Assembly: GCA_015143295.1 (NCBI GenBank)
Contig: CM026562.1
Location: 7,902,041-7,966,040, forward strand
Reading direction: 5' to 3'
Origin: Tetracentron sinense
Taxonomy: Eukaryota > Streptophyta > Magnoliopsida > Trochodendrales > Trochodendraceae
DNA: 64,000 bases
Shown: in pieces, positions 11,040-23,514 of the stretch
Layout of the letters: each line of letters opens with the position of its first letter
Numbering within the stretch: the first letter of the stretch is position 1
Notes under the pieces: generated by a model
What the model was told of the DNA's origin: nothing
What the model saw: the letters and a program-made list of their open reading frames with translations, nothing else
The model's database searches: none
Position numbers and translations under genes: made by a program

Positions 11040-11869
11040 TCCTCTTCTTGATCAGCTTCTAATTTGCACTTTCCTTGTTTTTTGGCTCATCAAGGAAGAT
11101 TAGTCTCCCATTTCAATTATGGGTTTGAAATAGTAAGGCCCTCGTGTACTAGACCGTGGATCTATTTACAGTATTTGTAACACTTGGGGTCAGTTTATCT
11201 GATCTAATAAGAGCTATTTTAAATAGACCTAAAATTAGACATCAATTTGTAAACCTCTAATCATATAATAAGTTTGTTTGGTAATGTTCTTGTTTTGCAA
11301 GAAAAAAAAAGCTCTCATTTATTAAAAGTTTGTTTGTTAACCTATACAAACCATAGCTTATTAGAAGGGCATTTATTATCAATTCTAAAATTATTATTCT
11401 CTTTAAAAAACTGAGATAGAATGTGAGAAACCCAATTACAAACAATTCGACTTTCTTATTGCAAAAGGATCCTGGGGGATTTCTCTCACAACTACTAGCT
11501 CAACGTGTTTCTGAATAGTTGGTAGAAGGATGAAAAGTTTGTTGTGAAGTGGTTGTCCGACCTATTAAAGACACTCCAAAGTTTAATTAAGTCGGAATTG
11601 GGTTAAATAAGGATGCAAAAGTTCAATAAGTTCAGAGGTTTCATAGTTCATGAAAAGGATCATTTTGTCTTCGTGGACTCACAAATTCATATATTTATAG
11701 GCAAACAAATGTCCAAGTGTCAACACATGTAAGAGGCAGTTTGTGCATTTTATTCTATTTGCTGACAACTCTTATTATGATGTGATAATGCTTCTATCTT
11801 GAGACTCATGTGATCTCTATATAATCATTAATGAAGAGTCATTGTAATCATCTAAATCTACTCAATAAT
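11040..11869 (+). other. WAK-like 3' flank and intergenic
   Basis: Probable 3' UTR followed by AT-rich sequence. An AATAAG-type polyadenylation-like motif lies near 11207. Nothing else recognised up to the LTR at 11870. Confidence 0.5.
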
Positions 11870-13166
11870 TGATCGGTGCTAATTATTACACTTTTATGAA
11901 CCTCAAACTGCACTTGTTAGTTTTTTAGAGTTCTCTTTTGAATCATGTTATGGTGCTTAATTAGTTGCTTTTATCTATTTCAGGATCATGCGAGGAAAAT
12001 AAGACTAAATTGAATAATTACAAGATGTGAAGCCTGAGAACAATATCATCCAAGAGAAGACCAGAAAGAAAGAAAGAAAGAAAGAAGAAAACTGAAAATA
12101 ATTTAAGTGACGATCGATCGCATATCAAAACAATTATGATCGATACGATCGATCATCCATAAAACAGTAACCTACAGAAATTTATAATAAGTGATGATCG
12201 ATCATTTCTCATTGGCGATCGATCGTCTTGATCGGCGTTGTTTTGGCCTTGGAGTCTACGTGCAAGAATAAGGAAGTTAACTCTTTTGGGGGTTTCTAAA
12301 AGCCGAATTAACAACAAAGAGAATTCTCTAAAAAAATGAAAGGTCACTTGCCCTACAAAAGGTTTTGAATTTTGAGATTTTGAAAAAATAAGGCTTTGGA
12401 GATATGTGAAGTTTGAAGGATGGGTTCTTTGTGTTCTTCGTTAAAAGCAGTGTTCTTCGCCCTCGCCATGAACTGATATCTTTTTCTAGGGTTTAGATGA
12501 AACCCTAACCAAGTAATTCTATCTCATGTATTTTATTTAGGTTTTCTCACTTTTATAAACAATGATTGCATAATGAGAGAGTTTTTCTTCAACCATACAT
12601 AATGGATTCAATATTCAGTTTCAATATGATCTTATCCTTATCTTAGGTTTTATTGTGTTGAGATTGAGATCATTTATATCATCTTTCTGTGATTGTTGAT
12701 ATAAATTTTATGCAATGGTTTTACTGTCGAATAATTGAATTATAAGATGTTCTCGTGCTAACCGTAAATCGGGCAAACTAGAGTTTGATCCCTTGAATCA
12801 TTCTTGTTTCGATGAGTTGAGACTTGTAATCACTCTCATCCCTATTATTTACACTTGAGAGGCCTGAATGTATACATGTAGGTTCAATTAGGAGGTTAGT
12901 GACGGATTCAAACACCCTAAAACTTCTATCATTGTTATCACAAAAACTCTTAGTTTAGTTGATTAAAAGAGAAGTCATTAGTTTAAATTTTGTTCTTAGT
13001 TTAAAAACCATTAAATTAAATCAACTTTTGTCACTCATTGACTTAGAAATAATCTTAAGAAAAAGACAACAAAACCAGCACAATCTTCTATGGTTCAACA
13101 TCGGCCCATACTAGTTGATATTCTATGGAATTATAACTACTACGAGGTTTATTTACTTGATGATCA
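11870..13166 (+). repeat. 5' LTR of Athila-like gypsy
   Basis: About 1.3 kb with TGATCGG...GATGATCA ends. It is homologous along its length to the solo LTR at 62581-63938. A degenerate tRNA-Asp-type primer site (TTTTTTGCGTCGTTCATGGGG) follows immediately, and Athila gag follows that, so it is a 5' LTR in plus orientation. It carries several GATCGATC palindromes near 12110-12230. The flank is ATAAT. Confidence 0.82.
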
Positions 13167-13187
13167 ATTTTTTGCGTCGTTCATGGG
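13167..13187 (+). other. Degenerate primer binding site, tRNA-Asp type
   Basis: Resembles the TGGCGCCGTTGCCGGGGA primer site common in Athila-type elements, with several changes, exactly at the LTR inner edge. Confidence 0.45.
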
Positions 13188-13549
13188 GATTGCTGGAACT
13201 GTTTAGTTGCTTAATTTTAGAGATTAAGTCAAAGTCAATCTTATCCAAATCACAAAAATATTTTATGTTTACTGAATTCAAATTCCTTTGATTGATAGGT
13301 ACCAAATTGCTTGACTTGAAAACCGCTTGGCAACCACTTCCTCGAATTCTGGAAAGCATGAGAGAACATTGTAAGTATCTACTTCCTTCAAGTTAGAAAC
13401 TTAGATTCATCTTGCAAATTGGTGTCGGTCAAACATAGATTACTTCTCTAGGGTGTATGCATGATAGACAATCTTGCAATCCAGAATTATTTCCTCTCAA
13501 TTCAGAGTTAGAGCGTACCGCTAGGTTTCTCAAGGCTTCAGCCCGATTC

Positions 13550-13761
13550 TATTCCAACCTAGAAGCTACTCCTTTTTCTACAATGTAGAAGAACAAGAAC
13601 CAAACAAATACTTGAATGAATACTTTATTCCTTCCACATACTCATCTCCAGTATACATCTGATTGTCGGACACTACGGCAGCCTACTATGAAATTAAGTC
13701 TAGTACAATCCAAATGTTACCATCTTATCACGGAATTAATAACGAAGACCCTCATAAGCAT
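13550..13761 (+). pseudogene. Athila-like gag, N-terminal part
   Basis: Reading with a frame change, 13690-13761 encodes EIKSSTIQMLPSYHGINNED then PHKH, typical of the Athila gag N-terminal region. It is cut at 13761 by the chromovirus insertion. The gag continues at 17247 with HLDEFNEICTTFRLQNF, and the two halves join exactly once the AGCAT duplication is removed. Confidence 0.75.
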
Positions 13762-14870
13762 CCCCTTGCCAAGGATAGCAAGGGCATCCGATGCTATTTG
13801 GATTGTAGTTGATCGGTTGATAAAGTCTGCACATTTCCTACCCTATCAGACTACATTCAGTATGAGCCAGCTTGTAGCCTTGTACACCAAGAAAATAGTT
13901 CACTTGCATGGGGTGCCAGTAAGTATCATGTCAGACAGGGATCCAAGGTTTACTTCCAGGTTCTGGAAGATTTTTCAGGATGCTATGGGTTCTTGTCTGG
14001 ACTTTAGCACTATCTTCCATCCTCAGACTGATGGACAGATCGAGAGGATGAATCAAGTTATAGAGGATCTGCTCCGAGCCTGTATGTTAGACTTCCAAGT
14101 TAGTTGGGGGGATCATTTTCCATTAGTGCAGTTTGTTTACAATAACAGTTACCAGGTGAGAATTCAGATGGCACATTTCGAGGCCTTGTATGGGAGAAGT
14201 TGCAGAGCTCCTTTTTACTGGGATGAAGTTGGAGAAAGAAAAGTTTTGGGCCCTGAGTTGATCGAGCTGACTGTTGAAAGAGTCAAGATCATTTGGGAGA
14301 GGTTGAAGACTGCTCAAGACAGGCAGAAGAGCTATGCGGATACTCACTGTAGAAACTTAGAATTCCTGGTTGGGGATTGGGTCTTTTGGAAAATTTCTCC
14401 AAGTCAGGGGATTATGAGGTTCAAAAAGAAGGAGAAACTTAGTCCTAGATATGTGGGACCTTTTGAGGTGATCAAACGTGTGGGTGAAGTTGCTTACAGA
14501 GTAGCTCTACCTCCTCACATGGTAGCGGTCCACAATGTCTTTCATGTTTCCATGCTTCGAAAATATGTGTCGAACCCCTCACATGTCATTGATCTTGATC
14601 TAGTGGAGATTAGCGAGGATCTCACATTAGTGGAGCAATCGGATCAGATCTTCGATCGTCGAGATCAAGTCTTACACAACACACCAAGACAATTCCACTT
14701 GTCCTCGTGAAGTGATAGAACCATTCTGCATAAGAGGCTACATGGGAGGATGAGGCAGAAGTGAGGGAAAAGTACCCTTATTTGTTTATAAAGTTCATGG
14801 TTGATTTTCATGTAATTTTTTTCTTTTGTATGTTTTGTATTGTCCAATTTTGGGGATGAAATTTCTGTAA
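13762..14870 (+). pseudogene. Chromovirus integrase and degenerate chromodomain
   Basis: Encodes SDAIWIVVDRLIKSAHFLP, then IMSDRDPRFTSRFW, FHPQTDGQIERMNQ (integrase core with DD-E positions) and QFVYNNSYQ. The C-terminal GPY-like module is SPRYVGPFEVIKRVGEVAYR then VFHVSMLRKY. After 14650 the chromodomain is broken by frameshifts and stops; pieces such as EATWEDEAEVREKYPYLF are readable near 14735-14790. Gag, protease, RT and RNase H are missing. The integrase part is open for over 300 codons. Confidence 0.88.
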
Positions 14871-14880
14871 GGGGGAAGGA
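14864..14880 (+). other. Polypurine tract of chromovirus
   Basis: TAAGGGGGAAGGA directly precedes TGTAGAACCCCGG, the LTR start. This is the plus-strand primer site typical of Tekay-like elements. Confidence 0.75.
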
Positions 14881-17246
14881 TGTAGAACCCCGGATCTTGC
14901 TTGCATAGTGCTGTGAATAGTGTCTTCATGGCCTAAAGCCTTAATGAAATTGTGGGTTCATGTTTTAAAATAAAAGGAGGTTTCGAATGAATAAAAATAT
15001 GTATGGAAAGTGTTTTTGGGGGTTAGGGACAAATGAAAAATGAGAGTATAACATACTCTAAGTGTCAAAGAAAGGGATGCCTAAACATACCCTCAACTTT
15101 AAAGAGCTCTAGATTTCTCACCGTTGATCGTAATCGAGTGATTCTTGATATTTGGAAAGATATCGAAACCCTCTTCGAGATTCATGTGTATCATTTTTTC
15201 AGATTTTAAGTAGAAGTTGGGTCAAACGTCAGAATTCCGAAAACTAGTCTGCTGAAATTCTGGGCTGCTGAAATCCATTTTCAGACCAGTCAGCCTTAGA
15301 TCCAATTTAGATAATTAATAAATCAAAATTAGGATTGGTCCATTAGACTCAAAATTGTTCTCCTTTGAAAAATGAGTTCAACACAAGTTGAATCGTCAAA
15401 ATCCGACAAGCAAGTCAAAAGTTATGGTCAAAATACCAAAGCGGGAAAAACTCAACCAAATCAGAGTACCCACTCGTCCCCGAGTGCCATTCACTAGTTG
15501 ACGAGTGTGAACCACAAGTCGACGAGTGAATGCCCAAAACGTCCTAAACCGACCCAGAACTCTTCCACCAACCTTGGGAGATATTTTGCAAGGACTTTTA
15601 AGGGTTTTAGCGACCCTTAGACTATAAATAGAAGAAGATTTCATGGGTATAGTTTACTAAACCCTTAGCATAGATTTTGGGGAAAATTGAAAGAGAAGAA
15701 GAAGAAGAACTCTGTGATTTTCAAAGTGTTCTTCCTAAAGTTGAAGCTAGGTTTCATTCTTGTTCCAGAAGCTCAGGCTTCACTCCTTGAGTGATCTCAG
15801 ACTCAAATTTCATACTCAAGGTGATTCTCAAGCTTGGATTTCTCCAATTCAAAATACTGTTTGTGTCTTTTGAGAAAAGGGTTTTGACTTCAGTTTTCTC
15901 AAAGCTTCAACCTAGTTTCCTCAAGCTTGATTCTTATTCCACAGAAGTGTAAAAACTTCTTTTTGAGGTAAATACACTTTACTATCTACCCTTGTGCTAT
16001 TATTTTTAAGAAAAACTTTGTTGCACAGTATGTTCTTGGATGAATTGGATGATGATTTTGATGACTTCAGTTTTCTCAAAGCTTCAACCTAGTTTCCTCA
16101 AGCTTGATTCTTGTTCCACAGAAGTGTAAAAACTTCCTTTTGAGGTAGATACACTCTACTATCTACCCTTGTGCTATTATTTTTAAGAAAAACTATGTTG
16201 CATAGTATGTTCTTGGATGAATTAGATGATGATTTTGACATGGGATGTAAACTATCACTAGTATTGAATTTCTATGAATATGATTACATGTTTACAAGCT
16301 TTCTAAGGATACTATGATGTTCACAAGTACTCTATGCACTCTATGTTCACAAGTATCGAATGATTTGATCATTTCTCGCAAGAACGGTGTTTTATAAAGT
16401 TAACTAAGGTTTTTGTCAAAGAAATCTCACAAGTTCACAAGTATTGATAAGGCCAAACAGTGGGTTGATAAGTGACAAGGCCAAACTTTGGGTTGATGTT
16501 CTAAGATCGTTTCAAAGCTCGCAAGGAATCTCACTATACATGGACTCACAAGTAGTCATGTCTCACAAGCTCACAAGTTCACAAGAAAATCATGCTTACT
16601 CAGATCTCGCATGCTCATAAGAAATCCTAACTATCGCAAGAATTCACAAGAACTCACAAGAATATGACTATCATATGACTTCACAAGATTTATATGGTTT
16701 TGATTTCACATGAACATTATTAAGGAACTGATTTTGGGAAACCACTTTCAAGAATGCTACTCTCTATGCTTTTGCATGTACTTGATATTATTTATTGTTA
16801 GCTAGTAGTTTGTATGTGACTGAGTATTCCATGCTCAGCCGAATTATTGACTTTGGCAGGTTCTTATGACACGTATGCTCCTGAGCCTTAGGTTGAAGAG
16901 GAATACTACGAGCCGGAGCCTACCATGGACCATCACCAGGATGATGGAGCATGAGATAGGTTGCCCTACCCAGACTATTGCTGAGAGTGATAGGAGAGAG
17001 GATTTTGTGTATGTTGAGAGTGGGACTTGTCCACTCCCTATTTTTTGGATACATTCTGTGGGTTCAGACTTGGACCAAATTATATGAGTGTTTTATTATA
17101 AACTGTTTCCGGTTTGTTTCCGCTACATATATGTTGTGTATTTCTTAAGGTGGTATGTATGCCTCATGTGTCATACAAGAGGGTATGTCACGGGGGTCGC
17201 GAGCTAAAGTATCCCTAACTCCTAGGGGGTATTTTGGGTTGCGACA
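14881..17246 (+). repeat. 3' LTR of chromovirus
   Basis: A 2366-bp LTR from TGTAGAACCCCGG to GGGTTGCGACA. It contains a 177-bp tandem duplication (15886-16062 and 16063-16239) and a stretch rich in TCACAAG (about 16310-16690). Confidence 0.82.
15886..16239 (+). repeat. 177-bp tandem duplication in LTR
   Basis: Two near-identical units beginning GACTTCAGTTTTCTCAAAGC and ending at GATGATTTTGA. The few differences suggest a fairly recent duplication. Confidence 0.88.
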
Positions 17247-18420
17247 AGCATCTAGATGAATTTAATGAGATCTGTACAACCTTTAGGCTACAGAATTTTT
17301 TAGATGATGCCCTCAGTTGTACCTCTTCCCATTCTCCTTGAAAGATAAAGTCAAGTATTGGCTTAACTTTTTAGAGGTCAATACTATTCACTCCTGGACT
17401 CAATTGCAATAAGAATTTCCTTAGAAATTCTTACCCATAAGAAAAACCAATCAAATGAGGCGAACCATCACGAGTTTTTCTCAAATTGATGGTGAGCTAT
17501 TTCATGAGACTTGGGAGAGATTCAAAGATCTTCTCCGTAAGTATCCTCACCACCAAATTCCTAAATGGCAAGTCATCCAATCATTTTATAAAAGATTTCC
17601 CCATTACAACCGTCAAATGGTTGATATTCCTTGTGGAGGGAGATTTATGATGAAGAGTGAAATTCAGTCATGAGAACTCTTATAAAATCTGAGTAAAAAC
17701 TCTCAACACCATGCCTCCAACAATCGTTCTGAGTGACAACTTTCCACCTCAAATCTCAAGAGAGACATCTATGAAGTAGGCACTTCTATTGATGTCTCAT
17801 CTAAAGTAGATGAGTTGTTTTGCAAATTGGACCAACTCATGGCTACAGGGCCGTCTTTCTATAGAAATCCTCATCATCCTCTCAATCTTAATGAGGTATG
17901 TTTGTTATGTTCCAGCCCTGCACATCACATTCATGAGTGTCCCTCAACATCCCAGTTTTCAGAATATGTCCAAGAGCATGCTAATGCTGCCTACACTCAC
18001 CCGAGTGATGATCTATATTCAAACATCTATAACCCAGGGTGGAGAAATCATCCTAATTTCTCATGATAGCCCCAAGCTCAAGGAAACACTTTTCCCCACG
18101 CTCAAGGAAACTCCTTTTCCCAACCTCAAATGCCAAACAATTGGCCTTTCCAAAATCATTCTAAATATCAATCCCAACAACAATTTTAACACTCTAATCC
18201 TCTCCCTCATCTTCAAAGGAACCCATCTTTCGAGGATAAAGTGTTGAATGCTCTAAAAGGGTTAGAAAGCAACACCTAATTACTCCATTCTCACTTTGAA
18301 TCCATTCAAAAACTTGAGTCCCAAATGGGACAATTAGCTAATTTCATTAATAGGAGAGTAGAAGGAATGCTTCCAAACCAACCGCAATCTTAAGGGTGAA
18401 AATCAAGTTGATGACCCAAA
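17247..18420 (+). pseudogene. Athila-like gag, continued
   Basis: Resumes with HLDEFNEICTTFRLQNF, then after stops and shifts ETWERFKDLLRKYPHHQIPKWQ and VIQSFYKRFPHYNRQMVD, the Athila gag core, and a zinc-finger-like LCSSPAHHIHECPS near 17900-17945. Many frame breaks; non-functional. Confidence 0.85.
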
Positions 18421-21400
18421 TCGAGAACATTTTCAAGCCATTACAACCCTAAGAAATGGAAAGGTAGTAGACAATCTGGTTAGGGAAAACCAAGGCCCTA
18501 GAAAAGAGCCCATAGTTGATCCATCAAGTTCTAAGGGCGAGGAAGGGAACATCAATAAGAAAGACCAAGGTTCTTCTTCATCTTCACCTATTCCCATTTC
18601 TGAGGCACCCTACATGCCTAAAGCTCCATTCCCAACATGTTTAAAATACTCATCCCCCTTTGACAAAAAAGGAACAAAAATGAATGATATGATTGAGGTC
18701 TTCAAACAAGTTAAGATCAACAAGTTTTGACTCGATGTTACCAAACAAGTGTCGGCTTATGTCAAATTTCTCAAGAACTTGTGCACCCAAAAACATAAAT
18801 CAAGGACTCATGTGTCCAAAAAAGTCCTTACTGAGCAAGTGAGCTCAATCCTTCAACACTCCACTCCTCCAAAATTCAAGGATCTCAGTGCTCCTACCAT
18901 CTCGTATATCATTGGAAATCACTTCATTGACCAGACACTCCTAGATTTAGGAGCAAGTGTTAACCTTCTCCCCTTCTCAGTCTACTTGGTTTGGGTGAGC
19001 TTCGCCCTACATCAGTCATTCTGTAATTAGCTGACAGATTAGTTAAAATACCTAGAGGAATGATTAAAGATGTATTAATCAAAGTTGACAAATTATATTT
19101 GCTCGTCAACTTCTTAGTTCTTTATATAGAACCAGTCCCAAATCCTAAAAAGCAGATTCTGATGATCCTCGGTCGACCCTTCTTGGCTACAGCCAATGCT
19201 TACATAAATGTTGAACTGGAGTGATGGATATCTCTTTTGGAATTATGAAGGTCCAGTTAAGCATCTTCAGCACTTCTCAACAACCTTCGAATGATGAAGA
19301 ATGTTTCATGGTTGATTCTATTGAAGAAATGATTGAGAACACCCTTCCTTACATCCTATCTAATGATTCATTCGAGGCATGTTTGGCTCATTTCAATACA
19401 AATGGCTATGATGTTGAGGGATCCGTTAAGGAAGTGAACCACCTCTTAAATTCAGCGCCTTTTATGGATTCCCCTTCATGGAAAGTCCGAAATGAACCTC
19501 TTGCCACCACCTCTAGAATCCCAGCCATCCCATCTCTCGAGGTACCACCCACTCTTGAGTTAAAGTCACTCCTAGCTTCACTCAAATATGCCTTTCTGGG
19601 ACCAAAAGACACTCTCCCTGTCATTATTACCTCTGATTTATCAGATGACCAAGAGAGTAAATTGATGGTTGTGCTTAAAAATCACAAGGGAGCTATGGGA
19701 TGGACTATCACTAATTTGAAAGGGATCAACCCCTTTGTGTGCATACATCGCATCCATCTTGAAGAAGATGTTAAACCTTTAAGGGAGGCACAACGGAGAT
19801 TGAACCTAAACATAAAAGAAGTGGTGAGGAAGGCAGTTGTGAAGTTACTTGATGCAAGTATCATGTTCCCCATCTCGGATAGAAAATAAGTAAGCCCCAC
19901 TCAAGTGGTACCAAAAAATTCCGATATCACAGTTGTGTCAAATCCGAAAGGAAAGTTAGTCCCTACACGTGTAACTACAGGTTGATGTATTTGCATTGAT
20001 TATTGGAAACTCAGTTCCTTGACTAGGAAAGATCACTTCCCACTCCCATTCATTGATCAAATCGTAGAGAGGTTAGCAGATAAGAGCAATTATTGTTTCC
20101 TAGATGATTATTCTGGATATAACCAAGTGCCTATTTATCTTGGGGACTAAGAGAAAACCACTTTCACATGCCCTTTTGGCACTTTTACTTATAGGCGCAT
20201 GTCATTCGGTCTATGCAATGCACCTATGACTTTTCAAATGTGTTTGATGTCTATTTTCTCCGACATGGTGGAGAAATTTTTCAAAGTTTTCATGGATGAT
20301 TTTTCTATATTCGGGACCTCTTTTGATGATTGTCTCCATAATCTAACCTCAGTCTTACAAAGATGCGAGGAGAAAATTTTGATTTTAATTTGGGAGAATA
20401 GTCATTTCATGGTTAAAGAGGGCATTATTTTGGGACATGTTGTGTCCAAACGGGGCATAAGGCCAAGATTGACCTTATTGCAAGTCTCCCTCCACCGACC
20501 ACGGTGCAACAAATTCGATTTTTCCTTGGTCATACAGGGTTTTACCGTCGCTTCATTAAGGATTTGAGCAAAATTTTTGGACACTCGAGCAATTTACTTA
20601 CTAAGGATGTCCCTTTTTACTTTGAAAAGGCGTGTCTAGAGGCCTTTGACAAAATCCAAAATCTACTCTCTACAGCCCCGATAATGCAGCCCTGAGATTG
20701 GTCTCTTCCTTTTGAGTTGATGTGTGATGCTTCGAACTATGCAGTCGGGGTAGTTTTAGGGCAAATGGTGAATAGGACCCCTCATGCTATCTACTACGCT
20801 AGTAAGACTCTCTCGGATGCCCAACTAAATTACACAACTACCAAAAAATAATTATTAGCCATAGTCTATGTCCTATACAAATTTCGATTCTATCTCCTAG
20901 GATCCAAAATCTTAGTGTACATCGACCATGCCACCTTGCGGTATCTCCTTTCCAAAAAGGACACTCAGCCTAGGCTGATTAGATGAATCCTCTTACTTCA
21001 AGAGTTTGACTTAGAGATTCGGGATAAGAAGGATTCTGACAATGTGGTTGTCAACCACCTATCTAGACTCAAAGTCAACTCTTCTCAACATCCGTGCCCC
21101 GTCCAAGACTCCTTTTCAGATAAACAACTGTTTGAGGTCACAAGTGCAGCCAACTCAATTCGTCGATATTGTTAATTTCCTCATAGTTAGGAAAATTCCT
21201 TCTCATTGATCCAAAGAAGACAAATCCTGATTCTTTGCCCAAATCAAAAATTTTTTTCAGGGCAGATCCGGAGTTGTTTAAATATTGCCCGGACTAAGTG
21301 ATATGACGATGTGTGTCTGAAAGTGAGATTCATAGCATGTATTATAACTTTTTGTCACTCTCTTGCATGTGGAGGTCACTTCGGAGGGAAGAAGACCACA

Positions 21401-21518
21401 GCTAAGGTTTTACAAAGTGGTTTCTATTAGCCCTCACTCTTCAAGGATGCTCATGACTTTTGTTGGGCTTGTCTAATGTACCAACAAATGAGAGCAATGT
21501 CCCAGAGAGACATGATGC
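18421..21518 (+). pseudogene. Athila-like pol (protease, RT, RNase H, integrase start)
   Basis: Protease: IIGNHFIDQTLLDLGASVNL near 18910-18965 (DLGA in place of DSGA). RT: from about 19740, with PLPFIDQIVERLA, FGTFTYRRMSFGLCNAP and FMDDFSIFG in place of the YVDD-type active site (about 20290). RNase H: LMCDASNYAVGVVLGQ near 20720 and [14 protein letters not shown] near 20920. Integrase zinc finger: CGGHFGGKKTTAKVLQSGFY then MYQQMRAMSQRDM, cut at 21518 by the next insertion. Several stops and shifts; not functional. No 3' LTR in cis. Confidence 0.87.
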
Positions 21519-23345
21519 TGAAAGTATGCCTTTTTTTTAATTTTATAAAAACAGTTCTTGGAGAGTATAAATCGAATTCTAAGATCTGATTGTAGTTCTA
21601 ATTAATTTTATTCAATGAAGGATAGAACAATACTTATAAGACTTTGCAAGTGAAAAGTCTCATTCGCGATTCAAAAGATAGAACAATACCTACAAAACTT
21701 CGCAAGTGAAAAGTCTCATTCGCGATTAATACGAACCTTCTTTTATTCTCTAAAGCTTTTCTCTAATGGAATCTAATGACCTTTTTGATCCAAGCTCTTT
21801 AATCTTTCTTCTTTTCTTGATTACAAGAACTCTTCTTGATCAACAAATAATCAATCTTGATCTTCAAAGAATTAATCTTGATTAATTTTCAAGATCAAAA
21901 TTCAAACCAAGGTTGAAGATGGGAGAGGGGTGGGTGTGAACTTTTGAGAGAGAGAGAGAAAGAGAGAAATTTTGATAGTTGGACGTTCCACACTAAGGGT
22001 CTATATATAGACTCCCTTGATTGCTAACTTGTAGATCAAGTCTAACTCCACTTTCTAATTCTAATCCAATTAGAATTCTCTTTCTATTTTAATTCCTCAT
22101 TATCTCTTTCTTATTCTCTAAGAAATAATAATTAATCACTAACTTTTAGTAACTAATTAAAGAAGGAATTATCAATAATATGGGGCATCCGACCCTGTTT
22201 GGGCCCCACATATCTCACACCCATTTTAAAAGTTACACTCCATATTGGATACCTCTTGATCTTTATAAAATTCTCATATGAGTCCTACCCAATTGGTTAA
22301 TCACATCTTATGTGATTTCACCTATTAGAGCTTCACTATACCATATAGTGAAATTACATGGAGAAATCAATTAATTTAATTCTCAATTTTATTAAAAGCT
22401 TTAAGAAGGTCCTAGTGTGTAGGATCTAAATGGATCTCCTATTTTCAGTTGTGGGACAAGTGCTTCACCTTTTAGGGTGTAGCCTTATTGCTAGGAAACT
22501 CTTTCCAATAATTCTATCAGGATCATAGAATGCTATCTAAGTCACAAGACTTCCACTTATCACAATAACGTCTATTAATACAATGTGACTAACCCCTAGA
22601 AATTAGAGACAGGATCATAGAATATCTAAGTCACGGGACTTCCACTTATCACAATAACGTCTATTAATACAATGTGACTAACCCCTAGAAATTAGAGAAT
22701 TACTTGCAAATATATTCTATCAAAAGATTAGTTTACACATACGTCCTTCTACCATCTAATATCGTTATACGATTATGGGACAATATCTTATACTGTCTGT
22801 AATCCCTAGCTTATATTAAGAACTCTTTCTCTTTGATACCTTTAGTCAAACTTGGACTTTCAAATATAATTTGAAATTCATTAAAAGATTAATAATAATT
22901 AATTTTCTTTAATTCAGGAAATAATCATTTCGATAAACACCAGCTGGATTTCCAAGTCCGATTTGACAAGTATCAACTCAATATAAATAACTCTAGATGA
23001 AGAGCGGTGGAGTTCTTGTTGAGCGTGCACACACTTCTTCAAGTATAGCGTACATAACTCAACGAGCCCATATTTAGTCCGGTGTGTTGGACATTAACGA
23101 TTGGCTACATCAAAGCTATACAGGCAAATACCAGAGAAGATGTCGACCTCTCAGATTAAGGATATTCTGTCAAATGGACTACCCTAAATATATAGACAAT
23201 ATATTTCTAAGGATATCCATTATGCGACACTGTTACAATATAAATACATGTTACTTATATCAACATCGTAGTTAAGAGACTCTTCTCTCAGTGATTGAGA
23301 TTCATCACTACATCTTATGGAACTAACCATGTATAAGTTAGTAGG
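21519..23345 (-). mobile_element. Second, truncated copy of the WAK-inserted LTR
   Basis: Starts TGAAAGTATGCC like 5624 and aligns along its length with 5624-7540, including GAACCTTCTTTT, CACTATACCATATAGTGA and the GAGATTCATCAC stretch. The outer about 270 bp present in the WAK copy are missing, and similarity stops near 23345. It carries an internal tandem duplication near 22519-22700. It cuts the Athila integrase; the left flank is GATGC. Confidence 0.8.
22519..22700. repeat. Tandem duplication of about 90 bp in LTR copy
   Basis: The segment with AGGATCATAGAAT, ACTTCCACTTATCACAATAA and CCCCTAGAAATTAGAGA occurs twice in a row; the WAK-gene copy has it once. Confidence 0.8.
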
Positions 23346-23383
23346 AATACATTCTCCATATGTATCCTAAATAACTTAGAACA

Positions 23384-23500
23384 TACTACAAAATTCAAGG
23401 TTTTTAGCGGCGGTTCAAAACTGCAGCAGGAATTGATAAAACCGCCGTTACACATAAAAAACGGCGGTTTAAATAACCGTCTCTATAGACGAATTTATAG
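23384..23500. mobile_element. Possible CACTA-type terminus
   Basis: ACTACAAAATTCAAGG is followed by clustered GCGGCGGTT / AACCGCCG-like subterminal motifs in both orientations, as at CACTA ends. The canonical CACTA is altered (TACTA) and the other end was not found. Confidence 0.35.
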
Positions 23501-23514
23501 AAAATGTATTTTTG

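Larger units (their letters stand above)
13762..17246 (+). mobile_element. 5'-truncated chromovirus nested in Athila gag
   Basis: A Tekay/Del-like Ty3/gypsy remnant: integrase core, GPY-like region, degenerate chromodomain, polypurine tract and a 2.37-kb 3' LTR. It is flanked by a 5-bp direct repeat AGCAT (13757-13761 and 17247-17251), which fits a target duplication. However, its left end lies inside pol (LPRIARASDAIW...), not in a 5' LTR. Confidence 0.85.

Noticed and set aside
11865..13171. Target duplication around the LTR at 11870
   Set aside because: Flanks ATAAT and ATTTT differ, as expected because this is a 5' LTR with internal sequence on its right.
16310..16690. Repeated TCACAAG considered as a CRISPR-like or satellite array
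   Set aside because: Spacing is irregular and spacers are not of constant length; it lies within a retrotransposon LTR of a plant.
23384..23500. Complete CACTA transposon
   Set aside because: Only one degraded terminus is visible and the canonical CACTA and 3-bp target duplication are not evident.
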